64,000 nucleotides of DNA from Bacteroidota bacterium (GTDB lineage: Bacteria; Bacteroidota; Bacteroidia; Cytophagales; Cyclobacteriaceae), in assembly GCA_018266395.1 (NCBI GenBank), contig JAFEAM010000026.1:1-64000 (forward strand), written 5' to 3'. Of the stretch, positions 16,189-25,228 are shown piece after piece. Positions within the stretch are counted from its first letter, which is position 1. Each line of letters begins with the position of its first letter. The notes under the pieces are model-generated. The model saw nothing but the letters and a program-made list of their open reading frames with translations. It made no database searches and had not been told where the DNA came from. The position numbers and the translations under genes were made by a program.

Positions 16189-18282
16189 TTATTTCTTCAT
16201 AAACTTCCGGACAAAGAAGTCTGCCGTAGCATTGTACACGGCCACCGCATTGCTCCACCTCATCCAGTGGTGTGTGTCATCCACAATAACCATGGTTTCC
16301 ATGGACACTCCCTTTTTATCGAGCCTTCGCACCAGGTCGGTGCTTTGGTTGAAGCGCACATTCCTGTCATCATCGCCATGAATGATCAGCACGGGTGACG
16401 ACCATGTATCTACGTAAGCAATAGGTGACGACTCCCATGACACTTTGCGAGCGAGTTCAGCGTCAGGTGCTTGTTCGTAGTTGGTGGACAGTCCCATGGC
16501 ACGATCATGAACCCCATGTATGTCGACGCCGGCAGCAAAGATCTTTGAGTCTTTCCCGAGGGCCAACGCCGTGAGGAAGCCGCCGTAAGATCCACCATAG
16601 ACTCCTATGCGGGTTGGGTCAATATTTGGCTGTGAAGCAAGCCACTCGCCCGCTGCCTTGATGTCCAAATACTCCGAGGCTCCTGCAGTGCCGGCATGAG
16701 CCGGCTGGTGGAAGTCAAACCCATAGCCTATTCCCAGGCGGTAATTGACAGACAAGACCGTGAATCCCAGGCTGGCCAGGTATTGGTTGGATGCGTATGC
16801 GTTTGAGTAGTAATCCGAGTAGTGCCAGCCCAAAAGCATTTGCCTCGGCGGGCCGCCGTGGATATACACAATGGCAGGCTTCTTGGAAGTACCACTCGAA
16901 GGTTCAAACAGATCGGCATGAACAAGTACACCGTCGGATGCCTTGAAGGTCACCTTCCGTGGGGTGACAAGAGAGCGGACAGGAAAGGTGTTTGGAATTA
17001 AGGTCTCACCAATGAGTCTTAACGGTTGACTTGAGTTAATATTCCACACTGCAGGCAAAGGAGGGCGCGTTGCAGATGCTGAGATGCATACCATGGTGTT
17101 TCCGTCACCGGTCATGATGGGCGTCCACTCCAGCCCGCTTCCAGGGGTCATGACCTGTACGGCGGCCTTATCCACCGGAACTCTTACTGCATGCCGGCGA
17201 TCCAGGTCAAGTTTGTCGGGACCGGTGTTGGCGGAGAACAAGAGCCATTTCCCATCCCCGCTGAGGCTGATATGTTCTGCCATGAAGTCGCCAGGCGTGA
17301 GTAGCAACGGCACCCCACCTGCCGAAGGGATCGAATATAGATGAGGCCAGCCGTCATGATAAGACAGAAAGGCGATGCGCTCTCCCGCTGCCCAGTGAAG
17401 ATTGGTTGTGCCGTGTGTGGTGGGAAAAGAACCTCTTAACGTGGTCGGAGCTTTCCAGAGTTGTGTCCCCTTCCCTGTCTTGGTATCGGCAGTCCATATG
17501 GACCAGGGGCGGTGCCTGCGGGTCAGTATGGAATCAGGGCTTCCGCCGGTTCCGGGTAGGCGTACAAATGCGAGGCGCGTTCCATCAGGCGACCAACGAG
17601 GAGAAGTATCATGATTGAAAGAGGGAGCAATCCATTGTATCGGCGTCTCAGCATTGGTGAAGATTCCAATGAAAGTGTGATCATTCCTGCTGGCCGTGAA
17701 GGCAAGCCTGCTGCCATCCGGAGACCATTGAAGCGAGCCTGCACTGCCTCGTGTGGTGAAGAGATTCTTTGCCGCAGAAGAACCGTCGATAGGTGTGGTC
17801 CATACCTGGTTGTTCCTGATGAACGCCACTACATCACTTTTCGGTGATATGACAGGGTTATCACCTTCACCCAGGGACTTGACCTCACCTCCTGCGAATG
17901 GCACACTATAGACCTGGACTTTCAGTGGCTGTGCGTTGAAGGTAGTATTGATGGGAAGTTCATCGTCCCAGTTGGCGCTATGGTCGCCGCCACGGACAAA
18001 CACTACCCACTGGCCATTGGCAGATAGCGACAGGCTGGTAATTTCCTGCCCTTCATCCTTGTCGAAGGAAGTAAGCTTGCGAGGCTTAAATTCAGGTCCC
18101 TCAGCTACATAAACATTCCTCTTGCCCAGCTCGTCCAGTGCCCAGGCGATACGGGAGCCTGTGGCTGAAGCTGTCAGTTCAGTGGGAAACGGATACCCTT
18201 TGATCGCCTCGAAGGTAAAGGGTTGAGCTATCGCAGCCACTGCAAGGATTAGGGCATAGGCCAGCATCAGTACTTTCTTCAT
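16189..18282 (-). CDS. Exported S9-family prolyl oligopeptidase
   Basis: About 697 residues from 18282 (MKKVLMLAYALILAV), with a signal peptide ending near AIAQ. Residues ~20-400 are a beta-propeller with PD40-type blades (LQWSPDGSRLAFTA, PRWSPDGTRLAFVR). The C-terminal alpha/beta hydrolase holds the nucleophile GVYGGSYGGF, the acid in HGDDDRNV and the histidine in DDTHHW, the catalytic triad of dipeptidyl-peptidase IV / acylaminoacyl peptidase types. It probably removes short peptides in the periplasm. An alternative start at 18303 adds seven residues. It is divergent from the M24 peptidase gene, so the two may share a control region. Confidence 0.87.
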   Translation of the reverse strand: MKKVLMLAYALILAVAAIAQPFTFEAIKGYPFPTELTASATGSRIAWALDELGKRNVYVAEGPEFKPRKLTSFDKDEGQEITSLSLSANGQWVVFVRGGDHSANWDDELPINTTFNAQPLKVQVYSVPFAGGEVKSLGEGDNPVISPKSDVVAFIRNNQVWTTPIDGSSAAKNLFTTRGSAGSLQWSPDGSRLAFTASRNDHTFIGIFTNAETPIQWIAPSFNHDTSPRWSPDGTRLAFVRLPGTGGSPDSILTRRHRPWSIWTADTKTGKGTQLWKAPTTLRGSFPTTHGTTNLHWAAGERIAFLSYHDGWPHLYSIPSAGGVPLLLTPGDFMAEHISLSGDGKWLLFSANTGPDKLDLDRRHAVRVPVDKAAVQVMTPGSGLEWTPIMTGDGNTMVCISASATRPPLPAVWNINSSQPLRLIGETLIPNTFPVRSLVTPRKVTFKASDGVLVHADLFEPSSGTSKKPAIVYIHGGPPRQMLLGWHYSDYYSNAYASNQYLASLGFTVLSVNYRLGIGYGFDFHQPAHAGTAGASEYLDIKAAGEWLASQPNIDPTRIGVYGGSYGGFLTALALGKDSKIFAAGVDIHGVHDRAMGLSTNYEQAPDAELARKVSWESSPIAYVDTWSSPVLIIHGDDDRNVRFNQSTDLVRRLDKKGVSMETMVIVDDTHHWMRWSNAVAVYNATADFFVRKFMKK

Positions 18283-18413
18283 GGTCAGCAGTTTAGAATT
18301 CAAAAGATACTCTAATATGCAGGAACTTCATTTTGGCAGGCTTCCATTCGTGTAATTCCGTGTTGGCCGCCAGCCGCTAAATCATCAATTTCGAGAAAAT
18401 AAACCTGAATAAT

Positions 18414-19694
18414 ATGTCTATCAAGCGACGTGACTTTCTTCGTACCGGAACCTTAGCCGCTGGCGCTGCCGGGTTGGCGATAACGGGCTGTGCCCAGCCC
18501 AAGGAGGCCGATTCCAATGCAAAGAAATCGCCCATCGATGAACTCAAGTCCATGGTCGATGATGTGAAGCCCATTACCGTGGAAGAGCGCAAGAGCAGGA
18601 TCGAGAAGGCTGCAAAGCTGATGACAGAGAACAAGATACAAGCCATCTATCTCGACGGCGGAACCTCAATGGAGTATTTCACTGGCGTGAAGTGGGGTAA
18701 CAGCGAGCGGATGATGTCGGCGGTGATCTCATCAAAGGGAGATGTGAAATATGTGAGTCCTCACTTTGAAGAAGCCCGTGTAAGGGAACTGTTGACGATC
18801 GGTGATGATGTAAGGGTGTGGGAAGAACATGAGAGTCCATACAAAGTGGTGGCTCAGATCTTCAAGGACATGGGCATCCGTAATGGCAAGATTGGTATGG
18901 AAGAGCGCGTGCGCTTCTTTCTTTATGACGGTGTTCGCAAAGAGGCCTCTCACCTTGAATATGTAAGTGCAGATCCTGTCACCGTTCCATGCCGGCTCAT
19001 CAAGAGCCAGGCTGAATTGGCGCTTATGAAGCGGGCCAATGAAATCACCATCGCGTCATACAAAGCATCGGTGGCAATGTTGAAGGAAGGAATGACACAA
19101 GGTGAACTGGGCGGACTCATTTCACAGGCCCATCAGAAGATGGGTGTGAGAGGCGGCGCCATGGTGGCCTTTGGCGTACCTACCGCGTTTCCACATGGAA
19201 GTATAGTTCCTCAGACCTTGAAATCAGGCGATGTGGTATTGATAGACGGCGGCTGCAGCGTGCATGGATATGCATCCGATATCACAAGGACATTTGTGTT
19301 CGGTGAGCCAACCAAGCGTCAGCGTGAAGTATGGGAACTCGAGAAGAAAGCACAGGCTGCTGGATTTGCTGCAGCTAAATTGGGAGACCCTTGTGAGAAC
19401 GTGGACATCGCCGCAAGAAAGGTGATCACCGATGCAGGCTTTGGTCCGGGTTACAAGGTGCCGGGACTTCCCCACCGTACTGGTCACGGTATTGGAATGG
19501 ATGGCCATGAGTGGGGTAACATGGTGCTGGAGAACAAACTTCCTCTACAAGTGGGCATGTGCTTCAGTGTGGAGCCGATGATAGCGATCTATGGAGAATT
19601 CGGCATCCGGTTGGAAGACTGCGCCTACATGACGGAAGAGGGTGCAAAATGGTTTACAGAGCCAATGCCGTCATTGGAGCAGGTATTTGCGTAG
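18414..19694 (+). CDS. M24-family Xaa-Pro aminopeptidase, Tat-exported lipoprotein
   Basis: A 426-residue metallopeptidase. The N-terminus SIKRRDFLRTGTLAAGA is a twin-arginine signal and ends in ITGC, a lipobox, so the folded enzyme is probably exported by Tat and then lipidated. The creatinase N-domain spans ~60-195 and the pita-bread catalytic domain ~205-420. The five metal ligands are visible: the Asp pair (IDGGCSVHGYASDITR), His (PHRTGHGIG), Glu (FSVEPM) and Glu (IRLEDC). It removes N-terminal residues before proline, complementing the divergent S9 peptidase. Bacterial M24 enzymes are usually cytosolic; export here is inferred from the signal. Confidence 0.88.
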   Translation: MSIKRRDFLRTGTLAAGAAGLAITGCAQPKEADSNAKKSPIDELKSMVDDVKPITVEERKSRIEKAAKLMTENKIQAIYLDGGTSMEYFTGVKWGNSERMMSAVISSKGDVKYVSPHFEEARVRELLTIGDDVRVWEEHESPYKVVAQIFKDMGIRNGKIGMEERVRFFLYDGVRKEASHLEYVSADPVTVPCRLIKSQAELALMKRANEITIASYKASVAMLKEGMTQGELGGLISQAHQKMGVRGGAMVAFGVPTAFPHGSIVPQTLKSGDVVLIDGGCSVHGYASDITRTFVFGEPTKRQREVWELEKKAQAAGFAAAKLGDPCENVDIAARKVITDAGFGPGYKVPGLPHRTGHGIGMDGHEWGNMVLENKLPLQVGMCFSVEPMIAIYGEFGIRLEDCAYMTEEGAKWFTEPMPSLEQVFA

Positions 19695-19761
19695 GAAAAA
19701 TTTCAGATTTCAAGTTTCAGGTTTCAGGTTTCATTAGCCATCCAATTAAAGTTATTCTAAT

Positions 19762-21243
19762 ATGAAGAAGGGATTGTTATTCCTCATGATGATTGTCATG
19801 TTTGGTTCACTGTCGGCTCAGAAGACTAGGAAGCTGCCGGGGGACTCCACCATCACCACCAATTTTGAAGTAACGGTAAAAGGCAAGCGCTTTCCGTACA
19901 GCGCCACCACCGGAACACAACCGGTGTGGGATGAAGATGGTAAAGCCATAGCAGCACTGGAATACACTTACTACGAGCGTACCGACATCACGAACAAGTC
20001 AACACGCCCCCTTGTATTCTCCTTCAATGGCGGTCCGGGCTCTGCTTCAGTGTGGATGCACATCGCCTACACCGGTCCCCGAATTCTCGAGATTGATGCA
20101 GAAGGCTTTCCGATCCAGCCTTATGGGGTTAAAGAGAACCCCAACAGCATCCTGGATGTGGCGGACATCGTTTATGTGAATCCCGTGAATACAGGATATT
20201 CAAGGATTCTCATCAAAGACACGCCCAAGGATAAGTTCTTTGGCGTCAACGCCGATATCAAATATCTAGGCGAGTGGCTGAACAATTTTGTCACCCGCAA
20301 GAATCGCTGGCTGTCGCCGAAATATATCATTGGAGAAAGCTATGGAACCACGCGGGTCTCCGGACTGGCACTGGAACTGCAAAATGTACATTGGATGTAT
20401 CTCAATGGCGTGATTCTCGTCTCGCCTACCGATCTCGGCATTGAGCGCGGCGGACCCGTGGATGCAGCATTAAACCTTCCCTACTATGCAGCAGCCGCCT
20501 GGTATCACAAAGTCCTTCCCTCCGATCTGCAAGCAAAGGACCTGACAGATATGCTGCCCGAAGTGGAAGAGTTTACAATCAATGAGCTTCTCCCTGCATT
20601 GTCCCATGGTGGATTCCTGGCCGATGACAAAAAGAAGCAACTGGCCTCAAAGATGGCACGGTACTCCGGCATCTCCGATAAGGTCATCCTCCAGTATAAT
20701 CTCAATGTGCCTGCTCCCTTCTTCTGGAAAGAGTTGCTGCGAGAGAAGGGCGGCTATACCATCGGTCGTCTTGATTCCCGTTACAAAGGCATAGACCGTA
20801 CCGAAGCCGGCGTTTCTCCCGACTATAATGCCGAGCTCACCACGTGGCTTCATGCCTTCACTCCTGCCATCAATTACTACCTTCGTGAGGTGTTGCGCTA
20901 TAAGACCGACATCAAGTACAACATGTTTGGGCCTGTTCATCCCTGGAACCGTGATAACGACCATACCGGCGAAAACTTGCGCCAGGCTATGGCCATGAAC
21001 CCCTACATGCATGTCATGTTCCAGTCGGGGTACTTTGATGGCGCCACGCAATACTTCAACGCGAAGTACACCATGTGGCAGATCGACCCCAGTGGCAAAA
21101 TGAAAGACCGCTTCAGCTTCAAGGGCTATCGCAGCGGTCACATGATGTATCTGCGTGCCGAAGACCTTGTCACCAGCAACGACGACATCCGCGAGTTCAT
21201 TTTGAAGACCACGCCGAAGAAAGGGCAGGCGGCGAAGTATTAA
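19762..21243 (+). CDS. Exported S10 serine carboxypeptidase
   Basis: A 493-residue protein with a signal peptide (cleavage near LSAQ, residue 20). Hallmarks of the S10 family are FNGGPGSASVW (oxyanion hole), GESYGTTR (nucleophilic Ser), the acid region FQSGYFDGATQYF and the His in GYRSGHMMYL. It removes C-terminal residues from peptides at acidic or neutral pH. With the S9 and M24 peptidases just upstream it forms a group acting on the two ends of peptides. The 67-bp spacer from the M24 gene contains TTCAGGTTTCAGG repeat words. Confidence 0.87.
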   Translation: MKKGLLFLMMIVMFGSLSAQKTRKLPGDSTITTNFEVTVKGKRFPYSATTGTQPVWDEDGKAIAALEYTYYERTDITNKSTRPLVFSFNGGPGSASVWMHIAYTGPRILEIDAEGFPIQPYGVKENPNSILDVADIVYVNPVNTGYSRILIKDTPKDKFFGVNADIKYLGEWLNNFVTRKNRWLSPKYIIGESYGTTRVSGLALELQNVHWMYLNGVILVSPTDLGIERGGPVDAALNLPYYAAAAWYHKVLPSDLQAKDLTDMLPEVEEFTINELLPALSHGGFLADDKKKQLASKMARYSGISDKVILQYNLNVPAPFFWKELLREKGGYTIGRLDSRYKGIDRTEAGVSPDYNAELTTWLHAFTPAINYYLREVLRYKTDIKYNMFGPVHPWNRDNDHTGENLRQAMAMNPYMHVMFQSGYFDGATQYFNAKYTMWQIDPSGKMKDRFSFKGYRSGHMMYLRAEDLVTSNDDIREFILKTTPKKGQAAKY

Positions 21244-21631
21244 GGGAATGGGTTCTGGATGCTGGCTACTAGCTGCTGGCTTCTGGCGCGCGTCTGAGAC
21301 GCGTGCCGTGGATAAACCCCATGCTTACTCAAGGGAACCATTTGAATTTTGAATGTTGAACAGATGAATGTTGAATGCTGAAGCCCTCGATAATCACCAT
21401 TCACGAATCGGCAATCGTCATCTATTCTGGCGCGGCGTCTGAGACGCGTGCCGTGAGCCAAGCCTGGAGAAGACGTTATTCACTCATGCTTAATCAAGGG
21501 AACCATTGGAATTTTGAATATTGAACAGATGAATGTTGAATGTTGAAGTATTCGATAATCAGCTCAGCATTCATGAATCGGCAATCGTCATCTATTCCGC
21601 TATGCTGGCGCGGCGTTTTGCGACGCGTGCC
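21244..21631. repeat. Duplicated repeat unit with three GC palindromes
   Basis: No gene is seen in this 388-bp convergent gap. A palindrome GGCGCGGCGTCTGAGACGCGTGCC occurs at 21285-21307, 21429-21452 and, with a changed centre, at 21607-21631. The segments between copies are diverged duplicates: both contain CATGCTTA-TCAAGGGAACCAT, TTGAACAGATGAATGTTGAATG and GAATCGGCAATCGTCATCTATT. The third palindrome abuts the stop codon of the next gene. It begins with TACTAGCTGCTGGC words. Confidence 0.65.
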
Positions 21632-21988
21632 CTATTTACTTTGACCAAAGGTCAACAGGTTGTTATCCGGGTCCAGCAATGAAAACTCTCGCTGTCCCCA
21701 TGGTTTGTTTTGCAGGTGCCCTGCAGGATGGATTTCCACCTTATGATCCACCAAATGCTGGTATAGTCCGTCAATATCATTGGAACGGATGTAAACCTGG
21801 CCGTAGTTCTCCTTAGGATTGAGTCCCTTGAATTCAAAGAAGTGTAACTGGAACTTATCTTTTTCAACAATCAGGTATTCTGCAAAGTCGTCGCTTCCAA
21901 TGTATTCAAAGCCCAGCTTGTTGACATAGTAATCTTGCGTTAAGGACCGGTTACGCATGGGCAGCTTGGGGGCAATGGCGGTGAGCAT
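21632..21988 (-). CDS. Bleomycin-resistance-like VOC protein
   Basis: A 118-residue VOC protein of the Ble/Sh-ble subgroup: LPMRNRSLTQDYYVNKLGFEY, LQLHFFEF-like FQLHFFEFKGLNP and a closing WGQREFSLLDPDNNLLTFGQ are characteristic. Resistance members bind bleomycin as dimers in the cytosol; many chromosomal members have no known ligand, so drug binding is not claimed. The stop codon lies at the third GC palindrome. Three bases separate it from the next gene upstream, in a probable operon with the DUF2256 and reductase genes. Confidence 0.82.
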   Translation of the reverse strand: MLTAIAPKLPMRNRSLTQDYYVNKLGFEYIGSDDFAEYLIVEKDKFQLHFFEFKGLNPKENYGQVYIRSNDIDGLYQHLVDHKVEIHPAGHLQNKPWGQREFSLLDPDNNLLTFGQSK

Positions 21989-21990
21989 GG

Positions 21991-22224
21991 TTATTTTGGT
22001 TGAATATCGTCCAGTCTTTTGACGGCTTTATCTGGACCAAGATAATTCAGGTAGGAAAATTCCCAATGTTGTACTACTGCAGATTTGTTCTTTCCGCTAT
22101 TCCTCCGGCACCTATCGCTGCAGTATTTTACCTCATCCCAAACCTTTTCCCATTTCTTCCGCCATGTGAAGGGCCGTCCGCAAGTCGTACAGATCTTTTC
22201 TGGTAAATGGGATTTCTTGTGCAT
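21991..22224 (-). CDS. DUF2256 small zinc-ribbon protein
   Basis: A 77-residue basic protein with the DUF2256 core: KSHLPEKICTTCGRPFTWRKKW then VKYCSDRCRR. CxxC and CxxxC pairs form a zinc ribbon. Function is unknown; the family is often found beside cryptochrome/photolyase or reductase genes. The start overlaps the stop of the upstream reductase gene as TAATG, so translation is probably coupled. Confidence 0.85.
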   Translation of the reverse strand: MHKKSHLPEKICTTCGRPFTWRKKWEKVWDEVKYCSDRCRRNSGKNKSAVVQHWEFSYLNYLGPDKAVKRLDDIQPK

Positions 22225-22925
22225 TAGGATGCGCGTAAACTTGAGATTCCTCCGTCAGCGTGTATCACCTGTCCGGTGAGCCATCCCGATCTGGCGCTCA
22301 GGAGAAACGCGGCAAGCGATGCGACGTCTTCGGCTTGTCCTATCCTCTTGAGCGGATGACGTTGCGCGCTGGCCTCCCTCTTTTCAGGTGTGTTCAGTAA
22401 TGAAGCCGCCAATGGCGTATCAGTAACCGAGGGAGCGATGCAATTGACACGGATTTTCGGAGCCAATTCGGCAGCCAATGCACGTGTCAAACCTTCTATG
22501 GCACCCTTGGACGCGGAGACCATTGAATGGAAATTGAATCCCGTTTGTACGGCCACAGTGGAAAACATCACGATGGACGGTGTCGGCGAGTTCTTCATCT
22601 TAGGCAAGCTGGCCTGTATGGATCTAATTGCGCCGAGCACTTGGAGCTTATAATCAGCCATGAAATCTTCCGGCCTTAGGCGATGGAAGGGTTTGAGGGT
22701 CACTGCGTCAGGGCAATAGGCAAGGCCGTCAATTGTATCAGGCAGAAAGGAGAAGTCTGCCTCTTCATTGAGTACATCCAGATGACTATAGCCCGTTAAA
22801 CCTTCAGGTCCCTGGATGGAACCTTTGTTATAAGTTCCATATACATGATCCCCTTCTTGTGTCAGCTGCTGCGCCAATGCCCGGCCAATGCCGGACGACG
22901 CTCCGATGATAACAATGTTTCGCAT
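22224..22925 (-). CDS. Short-chain dehydrogenase/reductase
   Basis: A 233-residue SDR. The cofactor motif is GASSGIG at ~8-14, the catalytic serine lies in IVMFSTVAV, and a lysine follows in SASKGAIEGL. In the usual YxxxK position the sequence reads MVSASKGA, so the tyrosine appears to be replaced by serine or methionine. An NNAG-type motif is also altered (YCPDAVT). These changes suggest weakened or different catalysis. It is first in a tight run with the DUF2256 and VOC genes. Confidence 0.8.
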   Translation of the reverse strand: MRNIVIIGASSGIGRALAQQLTQEGDHVYGTYNKGSIQGPEGLTGYSHLDVLNEEADFSFLPDTIDGLAYCPDAVTLKPFHRLRPEDFMADYKLQVLGAIRSIQASLPKMKNSPTPSIVMFSTVAVQTGFNFHSMVSASKGAIEGLTRALAAELAPKIRVNCIAPSVTDTPLAASLLNTPEKREASAQRHPLKRIGQAEDVASLAAFLLSARSGWLTGQVIHADGGISSLRAS

Positions 22926-23018
22926 GTCCTACTAACCGGTGAGACACGAAATTGTTCGCCAAAAATAATGGCCTATGGGACGCCCTGAATATTGTCGCGG
23001 GGTGAAAATAATGGCGCC

Positions 23019-24539
23019 CTATCTTCTCCCAACCTCCCTCCTTATCACCTCATTCACATCAACCTTGGCACCATTGAATATATATACCCTTATCGTATCC
23101 TCCCTCGCGAACCGGCTGATCCTGCTGGAGGCGAGATAAACCGTGTCGAACATAGAATTCGCTCGCTCCAGTTCGCTGCGGGTCAGGTTACGCTCTTTCA
23201 CATGAATAATGGTTTCAATCCTCTTGTCGAGTTGAAACCAATCACGGTAGTCCGCACTGAAAGAGCCACAGTTGATATTCTTTATGCTAGAGTAATAATT
23301 AATCGCGCCTGCTTCGCCGTAGTTGTCGCAAAGAACCAAAACATGAGCTGAGTCGTTGAAAGTATGATAAACCTTGTCCACCGTTTGCGCCAACTCTTTC
23401 CATCCCAGCATATCCGCGTAATCCTGAGGAAGCGTGTGTTCCTTACCGTCCTCCCACCGCAGAAGCCCGATCCTCCTGAAACGCTCAGCGTGCTCAATGA
23501 TGTATTCTGGACTTTTGTCAAGGAATGCAATACTTGAGATTGGTATGAACAGCAACAGTGGCAGAGCCAACACGACCCCGCGCAGGTACTTTCGCCAGCC
23601 TTCTTGCAGAATGCTGCTGATATAGACAGACCCGAAGGCCAGATAAATCGGGTAAATCCCAACTGCATAATAATCCTTTGCGCGAAGGAACAGGAATATC
23701 CCCATTGTAAACAGCAATGACCAGATAAAAAACCGGTAGGATTGAAATGGTTTGTGGAATATCAACGCATACAATGCTGCAAAGATCACTATGATCGATC
23801 CGATGAAAAATAGGACCTGTGACTTGATGAATCCTATTCTGTCGACATTAACGAGCTGTTTGTTGGTAAGCTCATTCAGGTGGACCATTACTGGGAAATT
23901 GTTCCTGTACTGCCAGATCAGATTAGGTGCCACGATCATCAAAGCCACCAGAGCAGCCAGGTAAAGATCACGGCGAAGCAACATGCCTCTTTGCGGCGTC
24001 AACAAAATGGCTGGCAGTAATCCGGCAGCGAGAAAGACGATGTTGTATTTGTTAAGAAAGCCGATGGAGAAGACTATCGCGCCGGCGTAGATCCATTTGG
24101 GGTTCCCTGAGTTGATGTACCTGACCAGCAGATAGTAGAAGCCAGTCCAGCATAAAACGTCCAGTGAATTGGGTTGATAGAGAAGATTGAGTCTGAGTAC
24201 AACGGAAAACAGGATGCAGGTCGCACCAAGTACTTTTGCGTAGAGATCGCCTCCCAGTTCCCGTACAGCATCCCACACCACGATCATCGTGATGGCGCCA
24301 AACAAACCGGGAAAGAATTTTACCCAGAAAGCCGATCCTCCCATCCAGAATATAATGCTCGAAATCCAAGAAGTTACCGGAGGGACTGATTGGTAGCCCC
24401 ATGCCAGGTGATGGGCCTGATCAAGGTGCAGATACTCATCCCGGTGCAGATCATACATACTGCCAATCAGCATGTAGTGCAATAGAAATTTCAACACTAC
24501 AAATGCTGTCAATATGAGGTAGTCCTTCTTTATTACCAT
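23019..24539 (-). CDS. GT39/ArnT-like membrane glycosyltransferase
   Basis: A 506-residue protein with roughly ten hydrophobic segments followed by a soluble C-terminal part (~390-506). The first periplasmic loop contains YDLHRDEYLHLDQAHHLAWGY, matching the acidic-residue motif (DE) of GT-C enzymes of the PMT/ArnT group that use polyprenyl-phosphate sugars. The later VTSWISSIIFWMGGS and FFPGLFGAI also fit. It would transfer a sugar from a lipid carrier to lipid A, protein or another lipid outside the membrane; the acceptor is unknown. It is isolated, with its own 93-bp and 323-bp flanks. Confidence 0.8.
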   Translation of the reverse strand: MVIKKDYLILTAFVVLKFLLHYMLIGSMYDLHRDEYLHLDQAHHLAWGYQSVPPVTSWISSIIFWMGGSAFWVKFFPGLFGAITMIVVWDAVRELGGDLYAKVLGATCILFSVVLRLNLLYQPNSLDVLCWTGFYYLLVRYINSGNPKWIYAGAIVFSIGFLNKYNIVFLAAGLLPAILLTPQRGMLLRRDLYLAALVALMIVAPNLIWQYRNNFPVMVHLNELTNKQLVNVDRIGFIKSQVLFFIGSIIVIFAALYALIFHKPFQSYRFFIWSLLFTMGIFLFLRAKDYYAVGIYPIYLAFGSVYISSILQEGWRKYLRGVVLALPLLLFIPISSIAFLDKSPEYIIEHAERFRRIGLLRWEDGKEHTLPQDYADMLGWKELAQTVDKVYHTFNDSAHVLVLCDNYGEAGAINYYSSIKNINCGSFSADYRDWFQLDKRIETIIHVKERNLTRSELERANSMFDTVYLASSRISRFAREDTIRVYIFNGAKVDVNEVIRREVGRR

Positions 24540-24862
24540 CGTGTCGAGTTGATTAATCTAGAAAATGGTACTGGCCATTAGCTACTGGCTGCTGGCATTT
24601 CCAACTGCTATCCTTCTACCAAGGTTTAAACAACTCCAGTTATTGATAAATGGGATCATGCCCAACTTCTAAGCTTGCAAGCCAGTGCCTGTCGAATCTT
24701 TAGTATTGATCAGATGTATTTGAATAATGAAGGAAAGGGCACTCACCTCTCACCACTCACCACTTACCACTTACCACTCACCTCTTACCACTCACCTCTT
24801 ACCACTCACCACTCACCACTCCCTACTGGCTACTGGCAGCCAACTCTTCCGACGTCAGATCG
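24540..24862. repeat. 323-bp gap with CACTCACCACTTACC tandem repeat
   Basis: No gene is seen. About 24740-24826 is an imperfect pyrimidine-rich tandem array of CACYWCTYACCA units, strongly strand-asymmetric (almost no G on the forward strand). It is followed by TACTGGCTACTGGCAGCC words; similar words occur at ~24573-24600. The ends of the neighbouring genes are not affected. Confidence 0.6.
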
Positions 24863-25228
24863 CTATCCTTCCCGCAATATCTTCTCCATCTTACGCCCCT
24901 TGGCCAGTTCATCCACCAGCTTGTCCAGGTAACGTACCTTCTGGGTTAATGGGTTCTTGATTTCCTCTACGCGGTAGCCACAGATCACACCGGTTATGAG
25001 GTTAACCTTGGGGTTTAGTTTCGCTTGTGTGAAGAATCTATCAAAGGTTACCTTCTCATCCATGAGTTTTTGCAGTGTCTTCTTGTCATAGCCGGTCAGC
25101 CACTCGATGACCTGATGCAATTCTTCTTTGGTTCTCCCCTTCTTCTCCACCTTTGCCAGGTAATGAGGGTAAACGGACGCTAAGGTCATGCCTGCAATCC
25201 GTGCGTCATGATTATCGGTGTTGTTCAT
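24863..25228 (-). CDS. DUF2200 family protein
   Basis: A 121-residue cytosolic protein closely matching DUF2200: MTLASVYPHYLAKVEKKGRTK, the central VIEWLTGYD, FFTQAKLNPKVNLITGVICG and the closing RYLDKLVDELAKGRKMEKILR. Function is unknown. The start overlaps the end of the upstream OsmC gene by 17 bp, suggesting co-expression. Confidence 0.88.
   Translation of the reverse strand: MNNTDNHDARIAGMTLASVYPHYLAKVEKKGRTKEELHQVIEWLTGYDKKTLQKLMDEKVTFDRFFTQAKLNPKVNLITGVICGYRVEEIKNPLTQKVRYLDKLVDELAKGRKMEKILREG

Noticed and set aside
18360-18385. GTTGGCCGCCAGCCGC as another cassette core
   Set aside because: Only the GTTGGC matches; there is no partner box or palindrome.
21632-21988. VOC protein as a proven bleomycin resistance determinant
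   Set aside because: Chromosomal relatives usually have no known ligand, and there is no mobile context.
22224-24539. Glycosyltransferase and reductase as one surface-sugar operon
   Set aside because: A 93-bp gap with no shared function clue separates them.
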